DNA of 64,000 nt from Massilia solisilvae (GTDB taxonomy: Bacteria > Pseudomonadota > Gammaproteobacteria > Burkholderiales > Burkholderiaceae_D), in contig NZ_JANUGV010000001.1 of the NCBI RefSeq assembly GCF_024753215.1, forward strand, positions 310,001 through 374,000, in the 5' to 3' direction. Within the stretch, counting starts at the first letter, position 1. Every line of letters starts with the position of its first letter. Below, in pieces: positions 28,402 to 36,940 of the stretch. The notes beneath the pieces are model-generated. The model worked only from the letters and a program-made list of their open reading frames with translations, ran no database searches and was not told the origin of the DNA. Position numbers and translations under genes: made by a program.

Positions 28402-30474
28402 TCAGCCGGCCGCGCGCAGCTCGGGCCACTCGCCGCCCAGCACGATCGACAGGTCCACGAATTCGGAGCGCCATGCCCGCTCCAGGTCCTGCTCGACTTC
28501 CTCGATCGACGTCTGCTCGAAGTTGCTGAAGCCACGCACGCCGTAAGCGCGGTTGCGGCCGTGCGCCTTGGCCAGGTAGAGCGCCATGTCCACCAGGTTG
28601 ACGGCACGCTCCCACGACAACGGTTCGCCCATCGGCGCCAGCGGGAACGGCGCAAAACCGATCGATACGTTGGCCGACAGTGGCTTGCCCTGGTGCTCGA
28701 TGTTGTTTGACGAGATCCCGGCCAGCAGCCTGCGCGCCACCTCATCGAGCCCGCTGCGCGGAATCGCCGGCAGGAAGGCCAGGAATTCCTCGCCGCCCCA
28801 GCGCACGATCATGTCGGTTTCGCGCAGGATCTCGCGCAGGCAGTCGGCGATCGCGCGCAGGACCGAGTCGCCCGCGGCATGGCCGCAGCTGTCGTTGATG
28901 TGCTTGAACTGGTCCACGTCGAGCAGGAACAGCGCGCCCACCAGTTCCTCGCCCGAGGTGCCGACGCCGCGCTTTTCGAGCGGCTGGTAGTTGCGCATGT
29001 ATTCCTGGAAGTGGCGCCGGTTGTACAGGCCGGTGAGCGGGTCGCGCACGCTCTGCTGCTTCAGCTCGAGGTTCTTTTCCTCGAGCTTGGCGTTGGCGCT
29101 GCGCACCTTGCGGTACAGGATGCCGACGATGACCGAGGACAGCGCGAACACCAGCGCGAGCAGCCACCACACGCGCTGCTGCAGCCGCCGGTTGTCGAGC
29201 TCCGCCGACTTGACCTGGTTCTCGCGCTTGAGGAGCTCGATCTGTTGCTGCTTCTTGTCGGTGTCGTACTTGGCCTGCAGCTCGAACATCTGCTTCTGGC
29301 GCCGCTTCTCGAACAGCTCGTTGGACAGGTCGCGTTCGCGGTGGTAGGCCTTGATCGCCCCCGCCATGTCGCCCGCCGACTCGAGCGTCTGCCCATACTC
29401 CAGGAGCGCCATCTGCAGGGACGGCTTGTCGCCGGCCTTTTCGATCATCGCCAGGCCCTCTTCGGCAATGCGCTTGCCTTCGCCAATGCGGCCCTTGCCG
29501 ATCTGGGCCTCGCCCATGTTGATGTGCGCGACCGCCGTGATCCACGTATTGTTCAGCGCGCGGCCGGCCTCCAGGGCCTTGGCGGCGTACAGGGCCGCGT
29601 TGTCGTAATCCTTGAGCTTGAGGTAGCTGTCGGCCAGGTTGCCGAGCGTGCCGGCGATCAGCGCCTTGGCGCCGAGCTTGCGCAGCCCGGTCAGCGAGGC
29701 CAGGAGCGCCTCGCGCGCGCGCTTGAGCTGGCCGCTGTCGCGCGCCAGTGCGTATTCGCTGCGCTTGAGCAGCGCGATGCGCCCGACCGAGTGGGTCTGC
29801 TCCGCCGCGTCATAGGCTTCCTCCAGCGCGGCGAAGCCCTTGTCGTATTCGTGCAGGTCGATGTACAGCTCCACCAGCTGGTTCAGCGCCCGCGCCAGCA
29901 TGGCCTGGTTGCCGGAGCTGCGCGCGATCGAGGCCGCCGTCTGCTTGTGCTCGAGCGCGAGCGGGAAGTTGCCCTCTTCGGCGAACGCATCGCCTGAGGT
30001 GAGCAGCGCCTTGATGCGCAGTTCCGGGTTGTTGCTGCGGGCGGCGATCCGTTCGCCTTCCCAGATCAGCTTGTGCGACTCGGGCAGTTCGCCGCGGATG
30101 AAGGCGATGTCGCCCTTGTCGAGCAGGCCCTTGGCCAGCGCCACGTCATCGCGCTGCGAGCGGCCGAAGGCAATGAGCTCGTCGCAGGAACGGTTGGCGC
30201 GGTCGAAGTTGCCCAGCTTGCGGTAGGCGATGCACAGCTGCGACAGAAACTCGGCGCGGTCGGCCCCGCCGGCGGCCTGCGTTTCCTGCTCCAGCGCCTG
30301 CAGCATGGGCAGCGCCCGTTCGGGCACGTATTGGTTCAGTTCGCCAATCTCGGCAAGCCGATCCGCCAGCGGCACGGATGGCTGGGCGCTGGCAATCGCC
30401 GCGACGAGCCACAAGGAGGCGACCAGGCTGGTGCTGTGGCGGCGGGACCGTCGGGTTGTCGAAGCTGCCGGCAT
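28402..30474 (-). CDS. TPR-containing membrane diguanylate cyclase
   Basis: A 690-aa protein. An N-terminal signal segment (residues 15-31) is followed by a long periplasmic array of TPR-like helix pairs (about 35-390), a coiled coil, one membrane helix (435-457), a second short coiled coil and a GGDEF domain. The active site is GGEEF at 560-564, so cyclic-di-GMP synthesis is expected. An RxxD inhibitory site (RETD) lies five residues before it. TPR arrays bind proteins or peptides, so it probably senses an envelope signal. A TATAAT -10 box lies at 30527-30532 on the minus strand. Confidence 0.9.
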   Translation of the reverse strand: MPAASTTRRSRRHSTSLVASLWLVAAIASAQPSVPLADRLAEIGELNQYVPERALPMLQALEQETQAAGGADRAEFLSQLCIAYRKLGNFDRANRSCDELIAFGRSQRDDVALAKGLLDKGDIAFIRGELPESHKLIWEGERIAARSNNPELRIKALLTSGDAFAEEGNFPLALEHKQTAASIARSSGNQAMLARALNQLVELYIDLHEYDKGFAALEEAYDAAEQTHSVGRIALLKRSEYALARDSGQLKRAREALLASLTGLRKLGAKALIAGTLGNLADSYLKLKDYDNAALYAAKALEAGRALNNTWITAVAHINMGEAQIGKGRIGEGKRIAEEGLAMIEKAGDKPSLQMALLEYGQTLESAGDMAGAIKAYHRERDLSNELFEKRRQKQMFELQAKYDTDKKQQQIELLKRENQVKSAELDNRRLQQRVWWLLALVFALSSVIVGILYRKVRSANAKLEEKNLELKQQSVRDPLTGLYNRRHFQEYMRNYQPLEKRGVGTSGEELVGALFLLDVDQFKHINDSCGHAAGDSVLRAIADCLREILRETDMIVRWGGEEFLAFLPAIPRSGLDEVARRLLAGISSNNIEHQGKPLSANVSIGFAPFPLAPMGEPLSWERAVNLVDMALYLAKAHGRNRAYGVRGFSNFEQTSIEEVEQDLERAWRSEFVDLSIVLGGEWPELRAAG

Positions 30475-30622
30475 AACTCCCTCGAGAACGTGACCGGTGG
30501 CCCCGGTCGCGAGGGCACCTGCTCAAATTATATAATCGTTGCAGAGAGGAAATTCATATTTTTGTGTGTAAATACAAAAAAATACAAAGTTTGTAGTCAC
30601 AACACGACGTCCCGGAACCGGC

Positions 30623-32413
30623 TCAGGCAGCGAGCTGCTGGAGCTGGTACAGCCGCTGGTACAGCCCGCCGTCGATGCGCATCAGCTCCTCGTGGGCGCC
30701 GCTTTCGGCGATGCGGCCGTGGTTGAGGACGATGATGCGGTCGGCGCTGCGGATCGTGGACAGCCGGTGCGCAATCGCGATCACCGTGACCCGCCCGCGC
30801 AGTTCGTCCAGCGCCTCCTGCACGACCTGCTCGGTCTGGCTGTCGATGTGCGAGGTGGCTTCGTCCAGCAGCAGGATGCGCGGGCTGCCGGCCAGCGCGC
30901 GGGCGATCGCCACCAGCTGCTTCTGGCCGGTGGACAGGCGCGAGCCGCTTTCGCCCAGCGGCGTGTCGTAGCCCTGTTCGAGCGCGGCGATGAAGTCGTG
31001 GGCGTGCGCGGCGCGCGCCGCTTCCTCGATGCGTTCCTGCGGCAGGCCGCGGCCCATGTCGATGTTCTCGCGGGCAGAGGCAGCCAGCAGGAACGGGTCC
31101 TGCGGCACCAGCCCGACCTCGGCGCGAAAGCGCTCGTTGCTGATGGCGGCCAGCGGCTCGCCGCAGATCTCGATGCTGCCGCTGGCCGGGGTGTAGTAGC
31201 GCAGCAGCAGCGACAGCAGCGTCGATTTGCCGCTGCCGGTATGGCCGACGACGCCAACAAAGGCGCCTTGCGCGATCTCCAGCGACAGGTCGTGCAGCAC
31301 CGGCTGCCCCGGCACATAGGCAAAGTTCAGGCCGCGCACGCGTACCGCCGGGGCGTCTTGCCTTGCCACGCGCTGCGGTGCGCCGGCCGCGCGCCCGGCG
31401 CTGTGCTCGGTCGCCTCGGGTTCGGCCAGCAGGGCGTTCACGCGCGACGCGGCCACGATGGCCTGCTGCAGGCTGCTGAACTGCATCGTAATCTGGATCA
31501 GCGGCTCCACCACGCGGGTGATGTAGCTGATGAACGCGTACAGCACGCCGACTTCGACCGAGCTCATGGCGCGCTGGCCGAAGCTGTAGATCACCACCGC
31601 CAGCAGTATCACGTTGAGCAGGTCGAGCGCGGGGCGCAGCAGTAGCGCGTTGGCGCGCAGCTCGGCCACCCGGGCCTTGTAGTGGGCGGCATTGGTGTCG
31701 GCAAAACGCTGTCCGAAACGCTGCGCGGCATTGTTCGCCTGGAGCACGCTCATGCCGCCGATCGACTCTGCCATCTGGCCGTTGATGTCGCTGCGCAGGG
31801 CGCGCGCGCGCGTCACCGCGGGCGCGGACAGGCGCTGGTACAACCACACGATGAACAGCACCGCCGGCACCAGCGCGAGCACGATCAGCATCAGGCGCCA
31901 GTCGAGCCAGGCCATGGCGGCGGTGGTGCCGAGCACAACGATGCCGCTGTCCAGGATCACGAACAGCGCCTGGATGTACAGCCGCTTGACGGCCTCGGTG
32001 TCGTTGGTGACGCGGCTGACCAGCTGGCCGGTGATGGCGTGGTCGAAGAACGCCATCGGCAGGCGCAGCACGTGGCCGAACACCCATTCGCGCAGGCGCT
32101 GGACCGAGCGCATTGCCAGTCCCGACAGGCGCACCAGCTGCAGGTAGCGCAGCCATGAAGCGCTCCAGCTGAAGACCAGCACGCCCGCCAGCAGCATGGC
32201 CATGCGCGGCCAGTCGGCGCGGTGCGGCAGCAGGTGCTCGTCGATCAGCTTTTTGCCCAGCAGCGGGCCAAGCACCTCGAGCCCGGCCGCCACCACCAGC
32301 CACAGGATCGCCCAGGCCAGGTGCTTGCGGTCGGGGTGGGCGGCGCGGCGCAGCAGGCCAAAGGCTTGCCGGGCCTGGTTGCGGATATCGGTGCGGGAAG
32401 TTTCAGGTTGCAT
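30623..32413 (-). CDS. ABC exporter, fused permease-ATPase, canonical half (MdlB-like)
   Basis: A 596-aa half-transporter: six membrane helices (to about residue 330) then the nucleotide-binding domain with Walker A GHTGSGKSTL, signature LSTGQKQLVAIAR, and Walker B ILLLDEATSHID with the catalytic Glu. It overlaps the MdlA-like gene by 11 bases, so the two are made together and should form a heterodimer. E. coli MdlAB is a multidrug-type exporter of unknown natural substrate. Confidence 0.9.
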   Translation of the reverse strand: MQPETSRTDIRNQARQAFGLLRRAAHPDRKHLAWAILWLVVAAGLEVLGPLLGKKLIDEHLLPHRADWPRMAMLLAGVLVFSWSASWLRYLQLVRLSGLAMRSVQRLREWVFGHVLRLPMAFFDHAITGQLVSRVTNDTEAVKRLYIQALFVILDSGIVVLGTTAAMAWLDWRLMLIVLALVPAVLFIVWLYQRLSAPAVTRARALRSDINGQMAESIGGMSVLQANNAAQRFGQRFADTNAAHYKARVAELRANALLLRPALDLLNVILLAVVIYSFGQRAMSSVEVGVLYAFISYITRVVEPLIQITMQFSSLQQAIVAASRVNALLAEPEATEHSAGRAAGAPQRVARQDAPAVRVRGLNFAYVPGQPVLHDLSLEIAQGAFVGVVGHTGSGKSTLLSLLLRYYTPASGSIEICGEPLAAISNERFRAEVGLVPQDPFLLAASARENIDMGRGLPQERIEEAARAAHAHDFIAALEQGYDTPLGESGSRLSTGQKQLVAIARALAGSPRILLLDEATSHIDSQTEQVVQEALDELRGRVTVIAIAHRLSTIRSADRIIVLNHGRIAESGAHEELMRIDGGLYQRLYQLQQLAA

Positions 32414-34154
32414 CCAGGCTGGCCTCCAGTTGTTGGTAGCGCCACTGGCTGGCGTACCAGCCGTCTTGCGCGAGCAGTTCGTCGTGGGTGCCCGATTCGG
32501 CGATGCGCCCGTCCTTCAGCACCACGATGAAGTCGGCATTGACCACACCCGACAGGCGGTGGCTGGCGATGATCGCGGCCAGCTCGGGGCGGGTGCGCCG
32601 TACTTCGGCCAGGTGTTCGAGGATGCGCGTTTCGGTCCCGGTGTCCACGGCCGACAGCGCGTCGTCCAGCAGCAGGAGCGAACTGTCGGCCAGCAGCGCG
32701 CGCGCGATCGCCACGCGCTGGCGCTGGCCGCCCGAGAGCGTGATCCCTTTCTCGCCCACCGGCGTATCGTAGCCCTGCGGGAAGCGCAGGATGTCGTCGT
32801 GGATCGCGGCCATGTCGGCCGCATGTTCGATCTCGGCGCGCGATGCGCCCGGCCGGGCCAACGCGATGTTCTCGGCGATGCTGGCCGAGAACAGGAACGA
32901 CTCCTGCGGCACCCAGGCGATCGCCGCGCGCAATGCGGACAGGCGATAGCCGGCCAGCGCGCGGCCGCCCCAGGTGACCGTGCCCGCCTGCGGCTCGGCC
33001 TGACGCAGCAGCACCCGCAGCAGGGTGGACTTGCCGGAGCCGGTCGGGCCGACCAGGCCCAGCGTCATGCCCGGCTCCAGCGCCAGCGACACGTTGTCCA
33101 GCGCCGGCTTGTCGCCCTCGTGGTAGGCAAAGCGCACGCCGCGCAGCGCCAGCGTGCCGCGCTCGACCCGGGTGGCCGTGCCGTCGTCGGCCACGGCCAG
33201 CGGCGCGTCGAGCATCGGCTGCAGCCGCGCGAGTCCGGCCCGGCCCTGCGCCACCAACGACAGGACCCAGCCTGCCGCGAACATCGGCCAGATCAGCTGT
33301 CCGAGGTACATCGTGAAGCTGGTCAGCGCGCCGATGGTGAGCTGGTTGTTCCATACCAGGTAGCCGCCCACACCCAGCGTGAGCGCGCTGGCCGCGCCCA
33401 GGGTCAGGCCCACTGCGGGCTCGTAGGCCGCCTCCCACTTCTGGTTGTCCAGGCTGGCCTGGGCCGCGCGGCCGGCCAGTTCGGCGAACTGGCGCGCGCT
33501 GCGCTGCTCCAGCCCCAGCGCGCGCAGGTTGCGCACGCCGGCAAGGCTTTCCTGCACGTGGTCGTTCATGTGCGCAAAGCGCTTGAGCGCATCGTCCGAG
33601 ACCACGTAGATGCGCCCCGTGATGCGCCAGAACGCGAGCGCCATGAACGGGAAGGGAATCAGCGCCACCAGCGTGAGGCGCCAGTCCACGCCCAGCGCCA
33701 TGATGCCCAGCACAGTCACCAGCGTGAGCGTGCCGTCGAAACCGGCCAGCATCGCTTCCCCGGCCGCCTGCTCGATCGAGTCGATGTCGTTGGTGGCCAG
33801 CGCCATCAGGTCGCCGGTGCGCTGGCGCTGGTAGAACGACGGCGCCTGCGCGGCCAGCCGTTCATATAGCCTGGTGCGCAGCTCCACGCCCAGCTGGTAG
33901 GCCGCCGAATACAGGCGCGTGCGCCAGCCCACCCGCAGCACGTAGATGGCCACGCCCAGCGCAAGCAGCTCGGCGAGCTGGATCAGCAGGTCGTGGCGTG
34001 ACATGCGCTGCGCCGCCAGGCCGTCGATCATCAACCCGACCTTGCGCGGAATCCAGGCGGTGCACACTGCCACGGCGACCAGCATCACCGCGGACGAAAC
34101 ATAACTTTGCCAGTGCCGGCGTACGAAGCCGCCGACCAGCTGTGCGAGACTCAT
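32403..34154 (-). CDS. ABC exporter, fused permease-ATPase, degenerate half (MdlA-like)
   Basis: A 583-aa half-transporter with six helices and an ATPase domain: Walker A GPTGSGKSTL, signature LSGGQRQRVAIAR, and Walker B SLLLLDDALSAVD. The catalytic Glu after the Walker B Asp is replaced by Asp, as in E. coli MdlA, which fits a heterodimeric exporter with one active and one weak ATP site. It is the first gene of the pair; the phasin gene upstream ends in its own terminator. Confidence 0.9.
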   Translation of the reverse strand: MSLAQLVGGFVRRHWQSYVSSAVMLVAVAVCTAWIPRKVGLMIDGLAAQRMSRHDLLIQLAELLALGVAIYVLRVGWRTRLYSAAYQLGVELRTRLYERLAAQAPSFYQRQRTGDLMALATNDIDSIEQAAGEAMLAGFDGTLTLVTVLGIMALGVDWRLTLVALIPFPFMALAFWRITGRIYVVSDDALKRFAHMNDHVQESLAGVRNLRALGLEQRSARQFAELAGRAAQASLDNQKWEAAYEPAVGLTLGAASALTLGVGGYLVWNNQLTIGALTSFTMYLGQLIWPMFAAGWVLSLVAQGRAGLARLQPMLDAPLAVADDGTATRVERGTLALRGVRFAYHEGDKPALDNVSLALEPGMTLGLVGPTGSGKSTLLRVLLRQAEPQAGTVTWGGRALAGYRLSALRAAIAWVPQESFLFSASIAENIALARPGASRAEIEHAADMAAIHDDILRFPQGYDTPVGEKGITLSGGQRQRVAIARALLADSSLLLLDDALSAVDTGTETRILEHLAEVRRTRPELAAIIASHRLSGVVNADFIVVLKDGRIAESGTHDELLAQDGWYASQWRYQQLEASLDAT

Positions 34155-34181
34155 TAATCGTTGTCCTTGTCCGGGTGGCCC

Positions 34182-34208
34182 AAAATAGAAAGCGGGCCGA
34201 AGCCCGCT
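34182..34208 (-). terminator. intrinsic terminator after phasin gene
   Basis: On the minus strand: AGCGGGC-TTCG-GCCCGCT followed by TTCTATTTT. A 7-bp stem with a stable UUCG loop, 42 bp after the phasin stop and upstream of mdlA. Confidence 0.9.
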
Positions 34209-34250
34209 AATTTACTATCTTTGCACCGGCCGCGCAGGCCGCCTTGGCAA

Positions 34251-34868
34251 TTACTTCTTGCGCGCCTTGCGCGCGGTGGCCGGCTTCAGTTGGACCACGG
34301 CGGCGCCGGCCTCCATCTGCGGCTTCGGGTCGAGCACCGCTTCGATGGCGATGGGCGAGGCGGACGGCTTGGCCGCGCCGCGCTTGCCGGCGACCTTGCG
34401 CACGGCCTTGGCGATCGGCTTGGCCTTGGCCGGCAGTTCGGCGGCGGCCTGGCTGTCGGCGACCGCCACCGGCTTGCTCGGCGCCTTCTGCTGCGGCTCG
34501 GCGGCGGCAGGGGCGGCCGCCTGCTCCGTCTCAGGCTGCGGCGCGGGCATCTCGCCGGCGCTGCGCGACAGGTTCAAGCGTGCATCCGTGACGATGTTGA
34601 ACAGTTCGCGGCCGTACTCCAGCATCGACGACAGCTGGTCCTGGGTGGTCGAGCCGAGCGTGAACAGGTCGCGCGGATCGCTGATCGACAGCAGCCGGCG
34701 AAAGGTGGAGGCAGTGCGCTCGACCTGGGCGCGCGAGGTGCTGATGTTCAGGGCCAGCACCTGCTCGGCGGTGGCAAACGCCTGGGCCGTCAGGGAGCGG
34801 GCAAACTCGAGTTGGGCGTCGAACTGACCCTTGCGTGCTGCGGACAACTGTTCAGAAAAAGCATTCAT
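34251..34868 (-). CDS. phasin-family protein
   Basis: A 205-aa protein. Residues 1-110 have the phasin helical pattern (EQLSAARKGQFDAQLEFARSLTAQAFATAEQVLALN...), which coats polyhydroxyalkanoate granules. The second half is a disordered Ala/Pro/Gln stretch ending in a Lys/Arg-rich tail (KLRKARKK-like, KPATARKARKK), similar to tails that let some phasins bind nucleic acid. The gene is single, with its own terminator. The organism therefore probably stores polyhydroxyalkanoates. Confidence 0.88.
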   Translation of the reverse strand: MNAFSEQLSAARKGQFDAQLEFARSLTAQAFATAEQVLALNISTSRAQVERTASTFRRLLSISDPRDLFTLGSTTQDQLSSMLEYGRELFNIVTDARLNLSRSAGEMPAPQPETEQAAAPAAAEPQQKAPSKPVAVADSQAAAELPAKAKPIAKAVRKVAGKRGAAKPSASPIAIEAVLDPKPQMEAGAAVVQLKPATARKARKK

Positions 34869-35069
34869 GTGATCCTCTTGGAGTTATGACGCGCTGCAAT
34901 ATTGTCTAGTGTATCGGCGTTTGTCGGGGTTGAAAAGCGCATTTTGTGGCGTTTTCGTCGCAAAATCTCGCATTGCAGCATTTTACTTGCGTTGGGCAAA
35001 TTATTGTCGGCATTGAAACGGTGTGGCGCACGGTTACAATGCAGCGACCAGGCCAACCAAAGGACAACC

Positions 35070-36344
35070 ATGCAGCTCGTGATCCGCAATGCCAGCCTGC
35101 CCGACGGGCGGCGCGGCATCGACATCGCCATCGACGACGCGCGCATCGTCGCCGTCGCGCCAAGCCTGCCGGTGCAAGGCGCGCGCGAGATCGACGCCGG
35201 CGGCGACCTGGTCACAACGCCGTTCGTGGACGCCCACTTCCACATGGATTCGACCCTGAGCTACGGCCAGCCGCGCGTGAACGCATCGGGCACGCTGCTC
35301 GAGGGGATCGCCTTGTGGGGCGAGCTCAAGCCGCAGCTGACGCAAGATGCGCTGGTCGAGCGTGCGCTGCGCTACTGCGACTGGGCCGTGGCGCGCGGCC
35401 TGCTGGCGATCCGCAGCCACGTGGACGTGTGCGACGACCGGCTGCTGGCGGTGGAAGCCCTGCTCGACGTGAAGAGGCGGGTCGGGCCTTATCTCGACCT
35501 GCAACTGGTCGCGTTCCCGCAGGACGGGCTGCTGAGGAGCCCGCACGCGTTCGACAATCTCAAGCGCGCCATCGCGATGGGCGTGGACGTGGTGGGCGGC
35601 ATTCCTCACTTCGAGCGCACCATGGCGCAGGGCGCCGAGTCGGTACGCCTGCTGTGCGAGTTCGCGGCCGAGCACGGGCTGCGCGTGGACATGCATTGCG
35701 ACGAGACCGACGACCCGCTGTCGCGCCACATCGAGACGCTGGCGTTCGAGACGCAGCGGCTGGGATTGCAGGGCAGGGTGGCCGGCTCGCACCTGACGTC
35801 GATGCATTCGATGGACAACTACTACGTGAGCAAGCTGCTGCCGCTGCTGGCCGAATCGGGCGTGGCGGCGATCGCCAACCCGCTCATCAACATCACCCTG
35901 CAGGGCCGCCACGACAGCTATCCCAAGCGGCGCGGCATGACGCGCGTGCCCGAGCTGCTGGCCGCCGGCGTGCCGGTCGCGTTCGGCCACGACTGCGTGA
36001 TGGACCCGTGGTATGGACTTGGCTCGGGCGACATGCTCGAAGTGGCGCATATGGGCCTGCACGTGGCGCAGATGACCGGGCAAGAGGCCATGCACCAGTG
36101 CTTCCTGGCCGTGACCGAAACGCCGGCGCGCATCCTGGGCCTGGAGGGCTACGGCATCGCGCCCGGATGCCACGCCGACCTGGTGCTGCTGGACGCCGCC
36201 AGCACGGTGGACGCAATCAGGCTGCGCGCGGCGCGCCGGGCCGTGGTACGGCGCGGCGTGGTGGTGGCGGAGGCGCCGCGCGCGCACGCCGCCCTGCACC
36301 TGCAGGGGCGGCCGCAGGCGGTGGATTTCCGGCTCGGCAGCTGA
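35070..36344 (+). CDS. cytosine deaminase-like metal-dependent amidohydrolase
   Basis: A 424-aa enzyme of the CodA/N-isopropylammelide group. Metal ligands fit E. coli CodA: H56 and H58 (PFVDAHFHMD), H209 with E212 (DMHCDE), and D308 (FGHDCVMDPW). The substrate-side YGQPRVNASGTLLEGI stretch is also as in CodA. The expected reaction is deamination of cytosine or a related ring, but related enzymes act on creatinine or ammelide, so the exact substrate is uncertain. ATG 35070 has an AAAGGA site. The leader is AT-rich. Confidence 0.85.
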   Translation: MQLVIRNASLPDGRRGIDIAIDDARIVAVAPSLPVQGAREIDAGGDLVTTPFVDAHFHMDSTLSYGQPRVNASGTLLEGIALWGELKPQLTQDALVERALRYCDWAVARGLLAIRSHVDVCDDRLLAVEALLDVKRRVGPYLDLQLVAFPQDGLLRSPHAFDNLKRAIAMGVDVVGGIPHFERTMAQGAESVRLLCEFAAEHGLRVDMHCDETDDPLSRHIETLAFETQRLGLQGRVAGSHLTSMHSMDNYYVSKLLPLLAESGVAAIANPLINITLQGRHDSYPKRRGMTRVPELLAAGVPVAFGHDCVMDPWYGLGSGDMLEVAHMGLHVAQMTGQEAMHQCFLAVTETPARILGLEGYGIAPGCHADLVLLDAASTVDAIRLRAARRAVVRRGVVVAEAPRAHAALHLQGRPQAVDFRLGS

Positions 36345-36418
36345 ACCGAAGCGGTGCTAAGATCGCGCAACCCAGCAGTATTGACGAACGTGGCCACCAG
36401 GCCAGGAACAGGACTCGC

Positions 36419-36934
36419 ATGATCATCGCCGAAACCGAACGACTTCGCCTGCGTACCATCACGCTGGACGAGGAGGACGTCGCCTTCCATCTCGCGCTGC
36501 TGAACGATCCGGCGTTCATCGAACATATCGGCGACCGCGGCGTGCGCAGCATGGACGAATCGCGCCACTACATCACCGACGGTCCGGTGGCGATGCACGA
36601 GCGGCACGGCCACTCGATGTACATGGTCGAACTGAAGGACAGCGGCACGCGAATCGGCATGTGCGGCCTGATCAAGCGCGACTTCCTGGAAGACGTGGAC
36701 ATCGGCTACGCGTTCATGCCCGAGTACCGCGGCCGGGGCTACGCGCTGGAGGCGGCGCGCGCCACCGTGGAGCACGCGCGCGCCCTCGGCATCAGGCGGC
36801 TGGCCGGCATCACCAGCCCGACCAACACGGCGTCGATCGAGCTGCTGCAAAAGCTCGGGCTGCGATTCCAGCGCGTCATGTACAAGTCGCCGGAGGACAC
36901 CGGCACCAACCTGTACCTCGCCGAGCTGGCCTGA
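36419..36934 (+). CDS. GNAT acetyltransferase (RimJ/RimL type)
   Basis: A 171-aa enzyme. It starts with TERLRLRTIT, typical of the RimJ/RimL-like group, and the acetyl-CoA loop is EYRGRGYALEAARA. NTASIELLQKLGLRF near the C-terminus is the usual closing helix and strand. Substrate (protein N-terminus or small amine) cannot be read. It probably follows the amidohydrolase in one transcript (74 bp gap) and converges on the starch operon. Confidence 0.9.
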   Translation: MIIAETERLRLRTITLDEEDVAFHLALLNDPAFIEHIGDRGVRSMDESRHYITDGPVAMHERHGHSMYMVELKDSGTRIGMCGLIKRDFLEDVDIGYAFMPEYRGRGYALEAARATVEHARALGIRRLAGITSPTNTASIELLQKLGLRFQRVMYKSPEDTGTNLYLAELA

Positions 36935-36940
36935 CGCCGC

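Noticed and set aside
30583..30606. TACAAA-G-TTTGTA palindrome and an adjoining TGTAGT half-site between the GGDEF and MdlB-like genes.
   Set aside because: It resembles half of the starch operator but lacks the ACTACA arm and lies by unrelated genes in AT-rich DNA; probably chance.
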